This document shows positions 28,901 through 39,597 of a stretch of DNA of 64,000 nt, piece after piece. Where the stretch lies: NCBI GenBank assembly GCA_900239685.1, contig OENT01000517.1, forward strand, positions 1-64,000. Reading direction: 5' to 3'. Within the stretch, counting starts at the first letter, position 1; every line of letters starts with the position of its first letter. The notes under the pieces are model-generated. The model was not told the DNA's origin and did not search any database. It was given only the letters and a program-made list of their open reading frames with translations. A program made the translations under genes and the position numbers. Origin of the DNA: Rotaria macrura. Its lineage: Eukaryota; Rotifera; Eurotatoria; Philodinida; Philodinidae.

Positions 28901-31900
28901 TTATTTAGACGTCATTCGATAGAGAGATAAAGTTGGACACCGCATATGTCCGTCACCGAAAACAGTTTAAATCGCATTCGTGCCTATGACAATCTATACG
29001 AACGATACATCATTCGAGATAGTGATGATGAATCGGAATATGTTTATTTGAGCGAGAAACTTGAATTCATCACATTTCGATTATCCAGCTGATCGAGGTA
29101 CTACTATAGGCATGCTAATAGAATAGAATACAACAGCTAAGTTTTATTAAAGTTTTCATTAAAATAAATTTGAATATTGAAACAAGTTTCAACTAGGAAG
29201 ATAGATATTTGTCTGTCTAAGAAAAAAAACTTTAGAACATCATCAACAAAGATTTCAAAACACGTGTTAATAATTTGTTCATGACACTTTCTTCTCGTGT
29301 TCAAACGAAAGTTTCATGGTGTTCGCCTGTTGAGATTATCGAGACAGAAAGTGCCAAACTTCGGTGTTTACATTAGAATAGATCAAGCAAAAAAGAAAAA
29401 GCAATTTGCAAACGGCTACATTAACTGGCCAGTTAATTTATCGTCAATGAGTTTTAAATGCCACTGAAATATGCATTATCGTTGCACTCAATTAGAAGTA
29501 ATTATTGCAATATATTACATATCAAGGAACAAAACATATAGCTATATCGACTCAAGATAAATATGCTATATTTTTAACATTTAGCAGAACCATGCTATGT
29601 CAAATGCGAAAACATCTGATACATTAAGCTGAATTTCTCAGTACAAAATAAAATATTAATGAAAACTTTGAATATGAGATTTCGATATAAATGATTGCAT
29701 GTGATATTTATGTGCCAACATTTGTAAGTAAGAAATCATACACACTGTGAGAGATGATATGGTCCTAATTATCGTTAATGAAAGTTTCGAAGATTTGTTC
29801 TCTGAAGATGGAACGAACATTAAATTATAACTATGTCACTAATGTTTCATATGTTAGATAGTATTATTCGAGTCTTCTAGTGAAAAACGTCTTGCGTAAT
29901 GTACTCAAGTAAATCAAAAGAGAACTCAACATGCATATTGCTCTATCGCATAAATTATTTTGCAATGGCGATTAAATTTCACATACTGCATCACTTTTGT
30001 TGCATATGAAAAGAATCTTATCTCATTCTATAATTAGATGTATTTGATGTGGTAGGTTTTTTTTCTTTGATGATGGTTGTTTTATTCTCAATAAAAGTAA
30101 TTAAAAATTATTTCTGTGCATATATTCAATACATATTATCGCTAAACTTCTAATTAATTGGAATCAAAATAGCTTATTACAATTGTTTACACTTTTGAAA
30201 ATACTTGTTTTCGCTTTAGTGTTTTGAATTTATATTCATTGTTGACCATTTTTTCCTGACAGTGATTCAACAAAATGAACCGAAAACTAACGGATGGATG
30301 CTGTTGATAGTAGATTAAGTATACATTTTGGAAGATGATTTTTCAATAAAGAAGTATGTAGAAAAATTACACGAATACGGAGAAAATAGAAGTTATGAAA
30401 AATTTCAATACTCAAAAAACTATTGCTACTATAGAAAAATGAGACATCAAACAATCTTACAATACTTAATTAAACAAGAAGATGAAGTCTTAAATATAAT
30501 ATCTTATACATACATTCAATAAATGTTCCGAGTTACTTACATAATCATTGGTTAAATACTTATCAATCTTTGCTGTATTTCAAAAATGATTTATATACAA
30601 CTTGTGATGTTTACACTATTGAGAGCATCAATGGTACATGAATCAGTAAGCACTAGCATAGTGTGAAACTTATGTTCTACTCCATATTCATCTAATTACT
30701 AACTTTATATATTTAGAAAATACAGTTGAAATTTTCTGAAATAAAAGAACAACGACTAGAAGAGGCTCTGAAGTATTACTTCAATATTATAAACAAATTT
30801 TCTAAAAAAATGCAGTTATGTTCCTTGTTAGATAGATCGAATAATTATAGAAAGATTTCAATGTGAACTTAACTTATGTGTTGGCAGTTGACATGTGAAT
30901 ACTATTGAAATCATTTGACATGAACATAGCCATATGTTTTGTTCGTTTATAATCGATCTCAGGTGAAAAATAGTACAAGACAAATGTCAGCTTATTCTTC
31001 TGCACATCAATAATTATGAATCTATCAGTTTTAAAATATTCTTTTTAGAAATAAAATAGCAAACTGATTATTTTAAATTAATTATTTCTACGAATAATTA
31101 GTGATATTACTAGTGTTCTGTTCTTGTTATGACAATATTTTCAACTATGAACAGAATTTGATCAATGACTCAATAAATTAATTAGCCCTTCCATTTTCTT
31201 TTATCATTCTAGAACTACTTTCATGTTGAAAAACTTCAAGCAATTTACAACATGACTAACAAATACGTTTCGTTTTTTTCTTTTAAAATTTTTAAAATTT
31301 ATTAGATTGTTTCATTTTGGACACGAACACTCTTTTGATCGATATTTGAGTGAGCGTTTGATTCACCAAATTGTTCAACCTTCACGAAACATAAATTCAT
31401 CAAAAGCCAACTAGCTTAAAGTTTAATTTTATCACATTGATTGTTAAAAGGTATTTATATATGATTACAAGTTGCCCTATTATGGACTAATATAAAGTTG
31501 TGTTGACCTATCGGTGCATTTCATCTGCACATAAACTGATTCGGAAATTATATGAAAAATGCAGTATTATCTTACGTATTGTTTAGTCGTAACGGAAAAC
31601 AGTTCAAATATGAAAGATAACGGGGAAGTTTAAAGCAATATTTCTCAGTTCTTGTCGTCATTTCTGACAGTCAGAATGATCTCTCTGGGCGGTAAAAGTT
31701 TTATTTCATGATTCTATGATCATTTTTTCTTTAAAAAAGTATTAAAATAAAAATAGACTGTACCAAATAATCATTTTTCGATTGTACATATACGTTTTAC
31801 TGAAATACTTTGATAAATAACTATGTAATTAAGAATTGTTTTCATGGTGTTAAGAAAAAAGCTCTACTCAAATTCAATGATGATCTAACAATCAATGTGA

Positions 31901-33412
31901 AAAAAGATTCATCGAAATCAGAAGCGAACCGAAAACATTTCATATAAAAGAGTTGTAATCGAACTTACACTAAATATTACAATTCATCCTATAACCTTAC
32001 GTTGCACGAATTGTGAACAGAATCAACGCGATATTTCAATTAAAAGATTCATAAAACCAAGCAAAACATTCAGAAAATCTAAACGCAAAACACTTCAACC
32101 AATTCTGAGCACCAATAGATACAAACTTAAATCAGATATTCGTAGATATTTATAGAATTATGTTGAAAAACGTAGCTGGAATAAAGAAAAGTATTCCTTT
32201 TAAAATTACATACGAATTTTGAAAAGACATTTCGAGAAGGGCATCAGCACGAATCAAATTTTCAACGACAGTGCTTCGTGTATCTACTTCAACTTTCTGT
32301 TTCTAATCAATAAAAACGTACAGTAAAATAATATTCTTACAAACTGTATATCTTTCATCTTTCATTTTCAATTGCCCCCTAATTATTGATGTTCATATCT
32401 TTAAATAGTAACTCCTGGCGAATGAAAAAACTATCGTCTAAGTATTTGACGAATATCTTTCTGTTGCTTTTAAAAATTTCATTTCAACTGTTTTTCAATA
32501 CATGATTGATGTAGTAGCCTTGCGTTAAAACCCTATAGGAGCGAATATAAAAAAACAATTCCTGTAAATTTAGTTCCACTGATCAATCTTGTTGGCCTAT
32601 TGACAATCACTATTTATTCCGAACATTTGTAGGACTATAAAGATGTCACAGTGAATCTTCTCAGACAAGCCCTGATTATAGGCAAAGGATTTAATATCAG
32701 TTCAATCGAATCCAAGTCAGAGAAGTTAGTACCATACGAAAGATAGGAAGTGCTTAGGAAAATTCTCCACGTCGAACGATAAATAGCTTTTTGTTAAAAG
32801 TTCATTTGCTCATGAAAGCCATTGAATGAACGAACAAATAGTGTATGCAAAATGTTAATAGAAGAGATTCAGAAATACCAAGGAAGAAATTTAGACATTG
32901 TTATTGTCAGATAAACTTACTGCCAGTACGATATGAATTTTAAATTGCTATTTTATGACAGATAGCACTGACTGATTTGCTTAAAAGAATCCAAGAAAAT
33001 AAAGTATATGATAGTGAGACATGAGTACAAGAATATTTATGAGACATCTTACTATGTCAAATTTCAACAAAAAAACCTTTTCTTCTCTGATTCTATTGTT
33101 CTATTGTTGAAAATCATAGAGAAACGATTAGAGAAAAGCAAGGATGAGCTCAGAAGAGAGTAGAAGATTTCTAATTTGACTTTCAACGATCGTACCTGAA
33201 TGCATGAAATAGTTCTTTTCAAAGTTTTACTACAAAAATGATCAATCCAGTAGTAGGATTGATGGTTGTCATGAGATCGAGAACCAGTTGATCCAAATGT
33301 ATAGTCCAAATGTATATTTATTGAGTGAAAAAAAATCAGAATTGAAATGTGCATTATTTAAAGAAAAACTTTCATTTAGACTCCTGTTTATAACATAATC
33401 AATAAAAACTAT
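25923..33412. other. Long gene-poor stretch
   Basis: About 7.5 kb of AT-rich DNA. Beyond the neuropeptide 3' UTR and one doubtful small ORF at 28946-29092, I see no gene, RNA or mobile element. The distal end is probably the 3' flank of the membrane-protein gene at 33413. Confidence 0.5.
28946..29092 (+). CDS. Doubtful 48-aa small ORF
   Basis: ATG to TGA, encoding a polar, acidic peptide with segments such as RAYDNLYERYIIRDSDDESE. It has a higher GC content and more balanced codon use than the surrounding DNA and lies more than 3 kb from any gene. It could be a real small protein, one exon of an unseen gene, or chance. No similarity recognised. Confidence 0.25.
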   Translation: MSVTENSLNRIRAYDNLYERYIIRDSDDESEYVYLSEKLEFITFRLSS

Positions 33413-33826
33413 TCAATTTTTACCATTTGTATAACCTGCAGGATTTGGATCAACATAATTCGGCGGTCGATCTTCGGCTATCGATTGTTTATTCCATGAT
33501 TGTTGCTGTGCTGGTGCTTGAGTAGGATATTGTTGACCATAATATCCATTATTCATTTGTTGACCATAGTAGCCGGCATTCATGGGTTGATTATAATTGC
33601 CAGCGTTCATCTGCTGACCATAATAACCAGTGTTCATCTGCTGACCATAGGCACCATACGGTGGATATGGCTGCTCAGGTTGAGGACCTACTTTTGATGG
33701 ATCTTTCTTCTTACAACAAACCGTATAAATAGTAATGATTAACCCGACAACAGTCGCAATACCTAACACACCACCAACAACAATTCCAATAATATCGGTG
33801 ATACCTAAAGAGCCACTAGATGACAT
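33413..33826 (-). CDS. Small single-pass membrane protein with Tyr/Gly/Gln repeats and PPxY motif
   Basis: Single open exon of 137 aa. A short Ser/Gly-rich N-terminus precedes one membrane helix (about residues 10-36) ending in CCKKK. The cytoplasmic tail is Pro/Tyr/Gln-rich, with about five copies of an eight-residue unit of the YGQQMNAG type, and finishes with RPPNYVD, a PPxY motif of the kind bound by WW domains (Nedd4-type ubiquitin ligases). No cleavable signal peptide is evident. The shape resembles small PPxY membrane adaptors such as the WBP1L and shisa-like groups, by layout rather than by sequence identity. It is the first of three similar genes on this strand. A 5' UTR intron is possible upstream but not needed. 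Confidence 0.72.
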   Translation of the reverse strand: MSSSGSLGITDIIGIVVGGVLGIATVVGLIITIYTVCCKKKDPSKVGPQPEQPYPPYGAYGQQMNTGYYGQQMNAGNYNQPMNAGYYGQQMNNGYYGQQYPTQAPAQQQSWNKQSIAEDRPPNYVDPNPAGYTNGKN

Positions 33827-35025
33827 ATTAACAAGATCCTAGCCAATAATGAATCGAGAGTGGAATACAGTTAAAGAAAATTTTATTCTCTGAAAATGAA
33901 AGAATAAATTCGTTTTGAATGAATTCAATATGCTTTTTTTTATTGCAAAATTCGATAGATTGCATGAGTTTAGGAAGGGATTCATATGTAGAAATGAAAA
34001 ACAGACGACAAAAAAAGTCCGATAAAAAAACATTGCATCGTTTCATCGATGAAAAACTAAAATTTCAAAAGTATAGTTAATCAAGAAGAATGTGAATACA
34101 TAAGTATAATGAAACCATTGAAAGATTGATTATATTTAGATAAAGGAGACATCATTGTATTCGATTGTAGAATAATAAAAGATGAGAAAAAAACATGACA
34201 AAATTAAGCTACATCACAATAAATAGAAAAACATCACAGATCTTCGTCTTGAAATCTTTGATTTCATTGAGATGCATCCATAGAAAATTCAAATTAATCC
34301 ACAGATTTTACATTTGTCGTATTGATTATCATATTGAGAATGCGCATCTTCTGAGTTAATATTTATAACTCGTGTATTCGTTTTTATATGTCACGTATTA
34401 GTTTGGTTTTAAAAATTATCCTATCTCGTAATCAGAATTTTCTCGTAATATAGTTCAATGAAAAAACCGAAATCTGAAAATATTGTACGATGTGATGCAA
34501 TAGAAATTCATTGTTTCTTCTTGATAGATTATTATTCAAGTCGATATATTTCTTTTGTTGGATTTCTACTACAAAAAGAAAAGAACAAGGCCGATTGGCA
34601 AAATTAATCATACAAAAACAAATTCATGTGCTTCTGTTTTATTTCGTTCGTTAATATTTTTGATACGCAGTATTCAGCAGAATGTATCTGACATAGCATT
34701 GCTATAACAAGATCGAAAAACTCAGTAAGTCGGACGATTTTTAATCATACAACGAATTGTCATAAAAAATATTTTACAGGCTTATAGAAAAAAAATTGAA
34801 AAGAGTAGCAATTTATTGATTTAATAAAAAAATAAAGCAGTAAGTAAGTCATAAAGTAAGAATGAAAATAATTGAATATTCTATTGCTTCACAGGCTTAC
34901 AATATTTTTATTATTCATCACAGTCGAAAGTATTCCTATTGTTAGCTAGAGGTGTATTGGAAATTATTCTTGATCCTTCTGCCTTTCTGTTTGCGAAAGA
35001 ATCTTGCCGTTTTCAAATTATCATA

Positions 35026-35053
35026 CTTGGATCATTCTGAAAGTTTTTAGATT
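35026..35053 (+). repeat. Left terminal inverted repeat of the mariner element
   Basis: Preceded by the TA target site at 35024-35025. It matches the reverse complement of 35666-35693 except at two positions. Confidence 0.88.
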
Positions 35054-35086
35054 TGCAATACTGTTAGCTTAGTTTGAAAGAATTTT

Positions 35087-35480
35087 ATTATATTTGTTCG
35101 AAGTAATGTCCTTGTGCGCTAATACACTTATTCATTCTTTCGAACCACTTTTCATAACATTGGAAGAAATCATCTTTTTGAAGACAGTCTATTTGTGTTC
35201 TGACAGCATCATAGGGTTCATTAATATCCTGGAAGTATTTTACCACGAAGTTTCTCTTTAATTTTTATCAGTTCACGAACAGCTTCAATGTTTTCTGGAG
35301 TGACTGCAGTTCTTGGTTGACCAGTCCGGGGTTCATCTTCAAAGTGATCGCTGCCACGACTGAATTCAGGAAACCAATTGTAAACTGTGGCACGAGAAAC
35401 ACAAGAGTCACCAAAGGTTTTGTGTAATGATTCAAGACATTCCTCTTGCGATAATTGTTTTTTGCAATTATTTTAAATCA
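35087..35480 (-). pseudogene. Transposase remnant lacking the catalytic core
   Basis: Two transposase pieces read on the minus strand. One ends at a stop near 35229-35231; the other, in a different frame, covers the last 50 or so residues (INEPYDAVRTQ to GHYFEQI and stop). A full mariner transposase is about 340-350 aa; here at most about 130 codons remain and none of the DDE/D residues is present. Confidence 0.85.
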
Positions 35481-35665
35481 TAAGTCGAATTCGTTCTCGT
35501 GTTAGATTCATGACGATGCAAAAAAAGTGTCTGTAGTGAATCACGTAATCTGCAAAACAACCAAAAGAAAAATGTCGAAGAGCTAAAACTTTGTGTACTT
35601 TCTTCCAAGAGTTGGGTCTACTACCACAACTACCAAAGTCTTAGATATCTCTTAATTTAATAAAG

Positions 35666-35693
35666 AATCTAAAAACTTTCAGAATGACCCACG
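35666..35693 (-). repeat. Right terminal inverted repeat of the mariner element
   Basis: Inverted partner of 35026-35053, followed by TA at 35694-35695. Confidence 0.88.
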
Positions 35694-36068
35694 TAGATTT
35701 TGACAATTAGATAAATTGCTTATTGAAGAGTAAAAACCACGATTTCAAAATCCTAGATTAAAAAAACATCGGCAGAATACCATTCCAAAATAGAACTGAC
35801 TAGATGATGTGTTTCATCGTTAACGATTACGTCTAATGATTTTGACGCCATTAGAAACGGCTCCATTTGATACAAAACCAATCTGAGCATATGCATCATA
35901 TTTTTATGTAATAATTTGCATAACTAGAAAAATGAATATTTTTCATCTCAAGCTATTGCTTAAAGATTGAAACAGACTTCAAGTGCAAACTACTTTATTT
36001 CATAAAGACAAATCAATGGATATCTGAATTTCACTTCATATGAAATTTACAATCCAAATACGAATGCT

Positions 36069-36473
36069 CTAAATATTTTCAATTCTCTTTTCAATTTTCA
36101 CAATATCTTCGTAAGCCGGTGGTAGATCATCTACAATCATTGGTGAATCTTGTTTTGATTTGTTGAAGGTTTCTCGTGAATCTGTTTCAGTCGTTTGCAA
36201 GATAGATCCTTGTGGATAGAATGTGTATGGGTGAAGGGATATCGGCTGCCCATTGGTGATTGACCTCGGACAAGGATCAGACCAAACTCGTCTTTGAAGT
36301 TTCTTCTTGCGACAGAGTACGAAAACGACGACAACAATACATATCAGGATAGCAATTCCAATTATAGTTCCAAGTACAGACGCAATAATTTTACCAGTAT
36401 TCGATAAACCATTGAATATGGTACTCGTGTCAGAATTACAAATTGTTTTAAACGAACATGATGATGATAGCAT
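36069..36473 (-). CDS. Small single-pass membrane protein with PPxY motif
   Basis: The model is 134 aa, starting at the ATG at 36473 (MLSSSCSF). An upstream in-frame ATG at 36524 would add 17 residues, but the sequence between contains a convincing acceptor (pyrimidine tract then CAG), so the extra codons are more likely 5' UTR. The ectodomain is about 30 residues, followed by a Gly- and Ile/Val-rich helix (about residues 29-55) and CRKKK. The tail contains LPPAYEDI, a PPxY motif. Architecture and TM style match the neighbours at 33413 and 37512; overall identity is low, so either old paralogues or convergent small adaptors. Confidence 0.68.
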   Translation of the reverse strand: MLSSSCSFKTICNSDTSTIFNGLSNTGKIIASVLGTIIGIAILICIVVVVFVLCRKKKLQRRVWSDPCPRSITNGQPISLHPYTFYPQGSILQTTETDSRETFNKSKQDSPMIVDDLPPAYEDIVKIEKRIENI

Positions 36474-37511
36474 GCTGGCTTTTTTCAAACTGAAAGGAAA
36501 TAACGAAGAAATAATCTGAAACATACAAATATTATTAATTTTAGTGAAAGTAACAAAGTGTGATATGCATGTATATTGAAGTCTTAATCATATGATTAAA
36601 AGAAAAAAGCATAAGAATATCCGTCACCATTCATTCAGAAAAACTAAGGTACAGGTATAAATAACGAATTCATTTTTTTTGTATAAAATATCGCAATGTA
36701 ACTATATTTTGCGAAATATTGGGTGAGTCGAATCGTATGAATATGTCTTACTGTCAGATATAGCCGAAAATAAATTCAATAAAATGAGTTTTTTTTTCAT
36801 TATATTTCTTTTTCAAACATAGTGTCAGTAACACTATCGAGATTGACATTAGATAAATTCATCGTTACGTGCACCATCGACTTTTGAAATTTTAGTACTA
36901 CAAACATTTTGATTCATATGTATATTTATTTAATATTAGGAAAGTGATCATCAATGCATCCATTGGGCAATGGAATTGTGAGCAATGAAGCGGCTAATAT
37001 AGATTGATGAAGTAAGTATCTTGAACAGTATCTCAAGAGTATCAATCAACTGTTCAATAAACAAATATAAAGACAGTACAAGTATAAAACTAGTTGATTT
37101 TTTCTGAAAAATTATTTATGACTGCTTGAATAACTTTCTTCTATCGTTCGATGATCTATAGAGGAATAGGACACAAATCTACAAGGCTATGTGTACATTT
37201 ACAAGAACAATGTCGATATGAACATTAATTTCAAGAATGAATTTTCATTGCACTGACACAAAACATTTCAGATTGTTGCGAATAATACGTTTGCCATCAT
37301 GTTCGTTCGTCATAATGTAAATTGGCATTAATATATAAAGTTAAGAATAGAACTCGGTTTTGTAAAATGAATAACAAAATATACATAGTTAATTGAACAT
37401 TGTAAAAGAAAATAGAAAAATATCAACGTTGGAAAGGTGTTTATTTAAACATAATATCATCTTGTATAGATTGATTACTTGATATGAAGTTAGTAATGAA
37501 TTCGTAGATCT

Positions 37512-37787
37512 TCACGGATTGATTTGTGGCTGCTGCTGCTGATGACTATCGATGTTCGTCGATTGTTCTTGATTTCGAAGTACCGGATTTGTTCGCGAAC
37601 GAAATCCTACTGTATTTCGATAGCATCTCTTACAGTATGAAAAATAAATAAAGATGATGATCGATATAATAAAAACCGAGCATGCTATAATACCAAGTAC
37701 AAGACCAATAAGAGTGGTATTAGCATTCGTTTTTTCAAATGAGAACCTTGTACAGCTCGTACCATTCTTATCACACGATAGTGACAT
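37512..37787 (-). CDS. Small single-pass membrane protein, third of the cluster
   Basis: Single exon of 91 aa. A 25-residue ectodomain (MSLSCDKNGTSC, with an NGT glycosylation site) leads into one membrane helix (about residues 26-50) with GLVLGII, then CKRCYR as the basic cytoplasmic border. The tail is short, Arg/Asn/Gln-rich and ends in a glutamine run; no PPxY motif is seen, unlike its two neighbours. The N-terminal spacing of cysteines resembles that of the gene at 36069, which supports the start chosen and a shared origin. Confidence 0.6.
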   Translation of the reverse strand: MSLSCDKNGTSCTRFSFEKTNANTTLIGLVLGIIACSVFIISIIIFIYFSYCKRCYRNTVGFRSRTNPVLRNQEQSTNIDSHQQQQPQINP

Positions 37788-39597
37788 GTCGAGTTCTCAA
37801 GAGTTTCAAATGATAGAAATGAGAAACAGTGAATATTTGAAAAAGAAAACATGTTTGCTTTTTTCTTTTTCTCTAAATGATCATAATGCAACTAAATAAA
37901 TTTACTTTATTGTGTCATATGTTTTATTAGTAAGCTAGAACTAAATCATGAATAGAGAAGAAACGCAAAGAGACAAAAAGTACTAGCAAATAAATTTTAA
38001 AATGACAATTATGTACATTTGATTAATATTGATGAACAAGCACTTTTTGATCTCATGCGCAGATGGATATTTGTAATTGTATGTAGGTGTCATACTGTTA
38101 GGTCATTTGGTTCTTTTATATAATAGAATATACTATGTGTTATATATATATATACATATATGTATCGTAGTTAAAGGAACAGCTGTTGAGCAATAGAAGT
38201 AATGACTCGTGTTAGACTTTGAAGATACTTATTCTATCGTGATTTTTTTTAATATTCACTGTCTTGCATTTCTTATTCGAGTATTTATTACTGTTTTTCA
38301 ATATTATTATTATAATGGGTTGGTGACATTCGTATAATCATAAAAGACATGGACATTGATGATTACGAAAATGAAATATACTCGGTACTGATTTCACTGA
38401 ACATGGTAGTTCTCGATGGAGATTTTTCGGGAAAAAAACAAGCTAACTCATTTATAGTTTTGGAAATGACTTATCACATAGTTGATCCTTTCTGAATGAG
38501 GTGTGTGGTTAACATGATGATTGCAACAAATCATTCAGAAATTGATAACAACGAAGAATATTGTAGTAACACTATTGAATCAAACGATTTCAATGAAGAA
38601 CATTTACTACAGAGAGAATATCCATCACAGCACATTGGACAAGACGGATGTGTAAATTTGAAAAATTTTAGTCGCTTTTTTGTGTTGCATTACGTACGCA
38701 TGAAATTTTCAATAAATGAAGTGTGATGATTACTTTGTTGTCGTATACTATTAAATAATCTGTAGTAATATCTTACCTATATTCAAGTAGGCTAATAAAA
38801 TAGTGAAAGTTCACTGCAGAAAAAAAAATGAAAATGATCTCACAATGCTTTTCTCAGTTCAAATTTCATATCCAAGAACTTGAGATGACTGATAAACATA
38901 CATTCATCACTAAATCTACTCGTGTATTATGATACGAAAATATTACGTCCGTTAGAGTATCAATGTTTACATATTTAACAATCTACAGGAAGAGGAATCA
39001 ACCATACACTTTGATTGTAATGGGAAAGTACGAAAAACTTGAGAAATCTTTCTTTAAATTCAAACTAATTTTTCTACCTAACATTCATTTGATATAAAGA
39101 TCGTACAAATCAATGAAAAGTAAAACTGTTCTGTTGATGACAATAATGGTTACAGTAATTTCTTTTTGTTTTTATTCATTCTTTAGATTTAGAATACGAA
39201 TTATTTCACGTCAAAGATTCATAAATCAAATCTTTAAAGATGATTTGTTAAAAGTTGAAACACTCATAACATTCAATCAATGTATTGGCCATCAAATCAA
39301 ATGTCTTTCTCTCTCATTCAAATTCAATTGAAATATGTACATGTTCTGGAACTATGTTTTACTTTATGTAAAGGGCATAACAACAGTATGCATTGGTATT
39401 CGCCTACATAGAACAAAGAAAAAATTCAATTTTAAAACTTTATCGTTTTGTAATCTATGTAAATAAATAAGTAATAAAAAAAGAATAAGGATTCAATACA
39501 TCTATCACAAAGTTTTATCACAACAGAAAGAAAAAAAGAAAAAAACAGCTAGCTAATAGTATGCGTATTAATTGTCAAACAGGTATTTATGTTCAAT
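37788..39597. other. Intergenic, no gene supported
   Basis: About 1.8 kb, with a short (AT)n run near 38141-38156. Two plus-strand ORFs (near 38496-38726 and 39113-39331) lack similarity; the second has a hydrophobic start but nothing else in its favour. Confidence 0.5.

Larger units (their letters stand above)
35026..35693 (-). mobile_element. Internally deleted mariner/Tc1-type transposon
   Basis: The element is 668 bp with terminal inverted repeats of about 28 bp. The left end reads CTTGGATCATTCTGAAAGTT and continues TTTAGATT; the right end is its reverse complement with mismatches at positions 2 and 6. It is flanked by TA on both sides (35024-35025 and 35694-35695), the mariner target duplication. 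Between the ends, on the minus strand, lie an N-terminal transposase remnant with a helix-turn-helix (SRATVYNWFPEFSRG) and GQPRTAVTPENIEAVRELI, then directly the C-terminal end with CISAQGHYFEQI in another frame. The catalytic DDE core between them is gone, so the copy is non-autonomous. Confidence 0.9.
33827..36068. other. Spacer between membrane-protein genes, carrying a mariner derivative
   Basis: About 2.2 kb without a functional gene. Its main content is the deleted mariner element at 35026-35693. Confidence 0.65.

Noticed and set aside
30328-30522. 64-codon ORF in the gene desert
   Set aside because: No ATG near its start (TTG), no acceptor or donor pairing, biased composition.
38496-39331. 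Two plus-strand ORFs of 72-76 codons, the second with a hydrophobic start
   Set aside because: No mature-peptide features, no cysteines in a pattern, and no partner exons; insufficient support.
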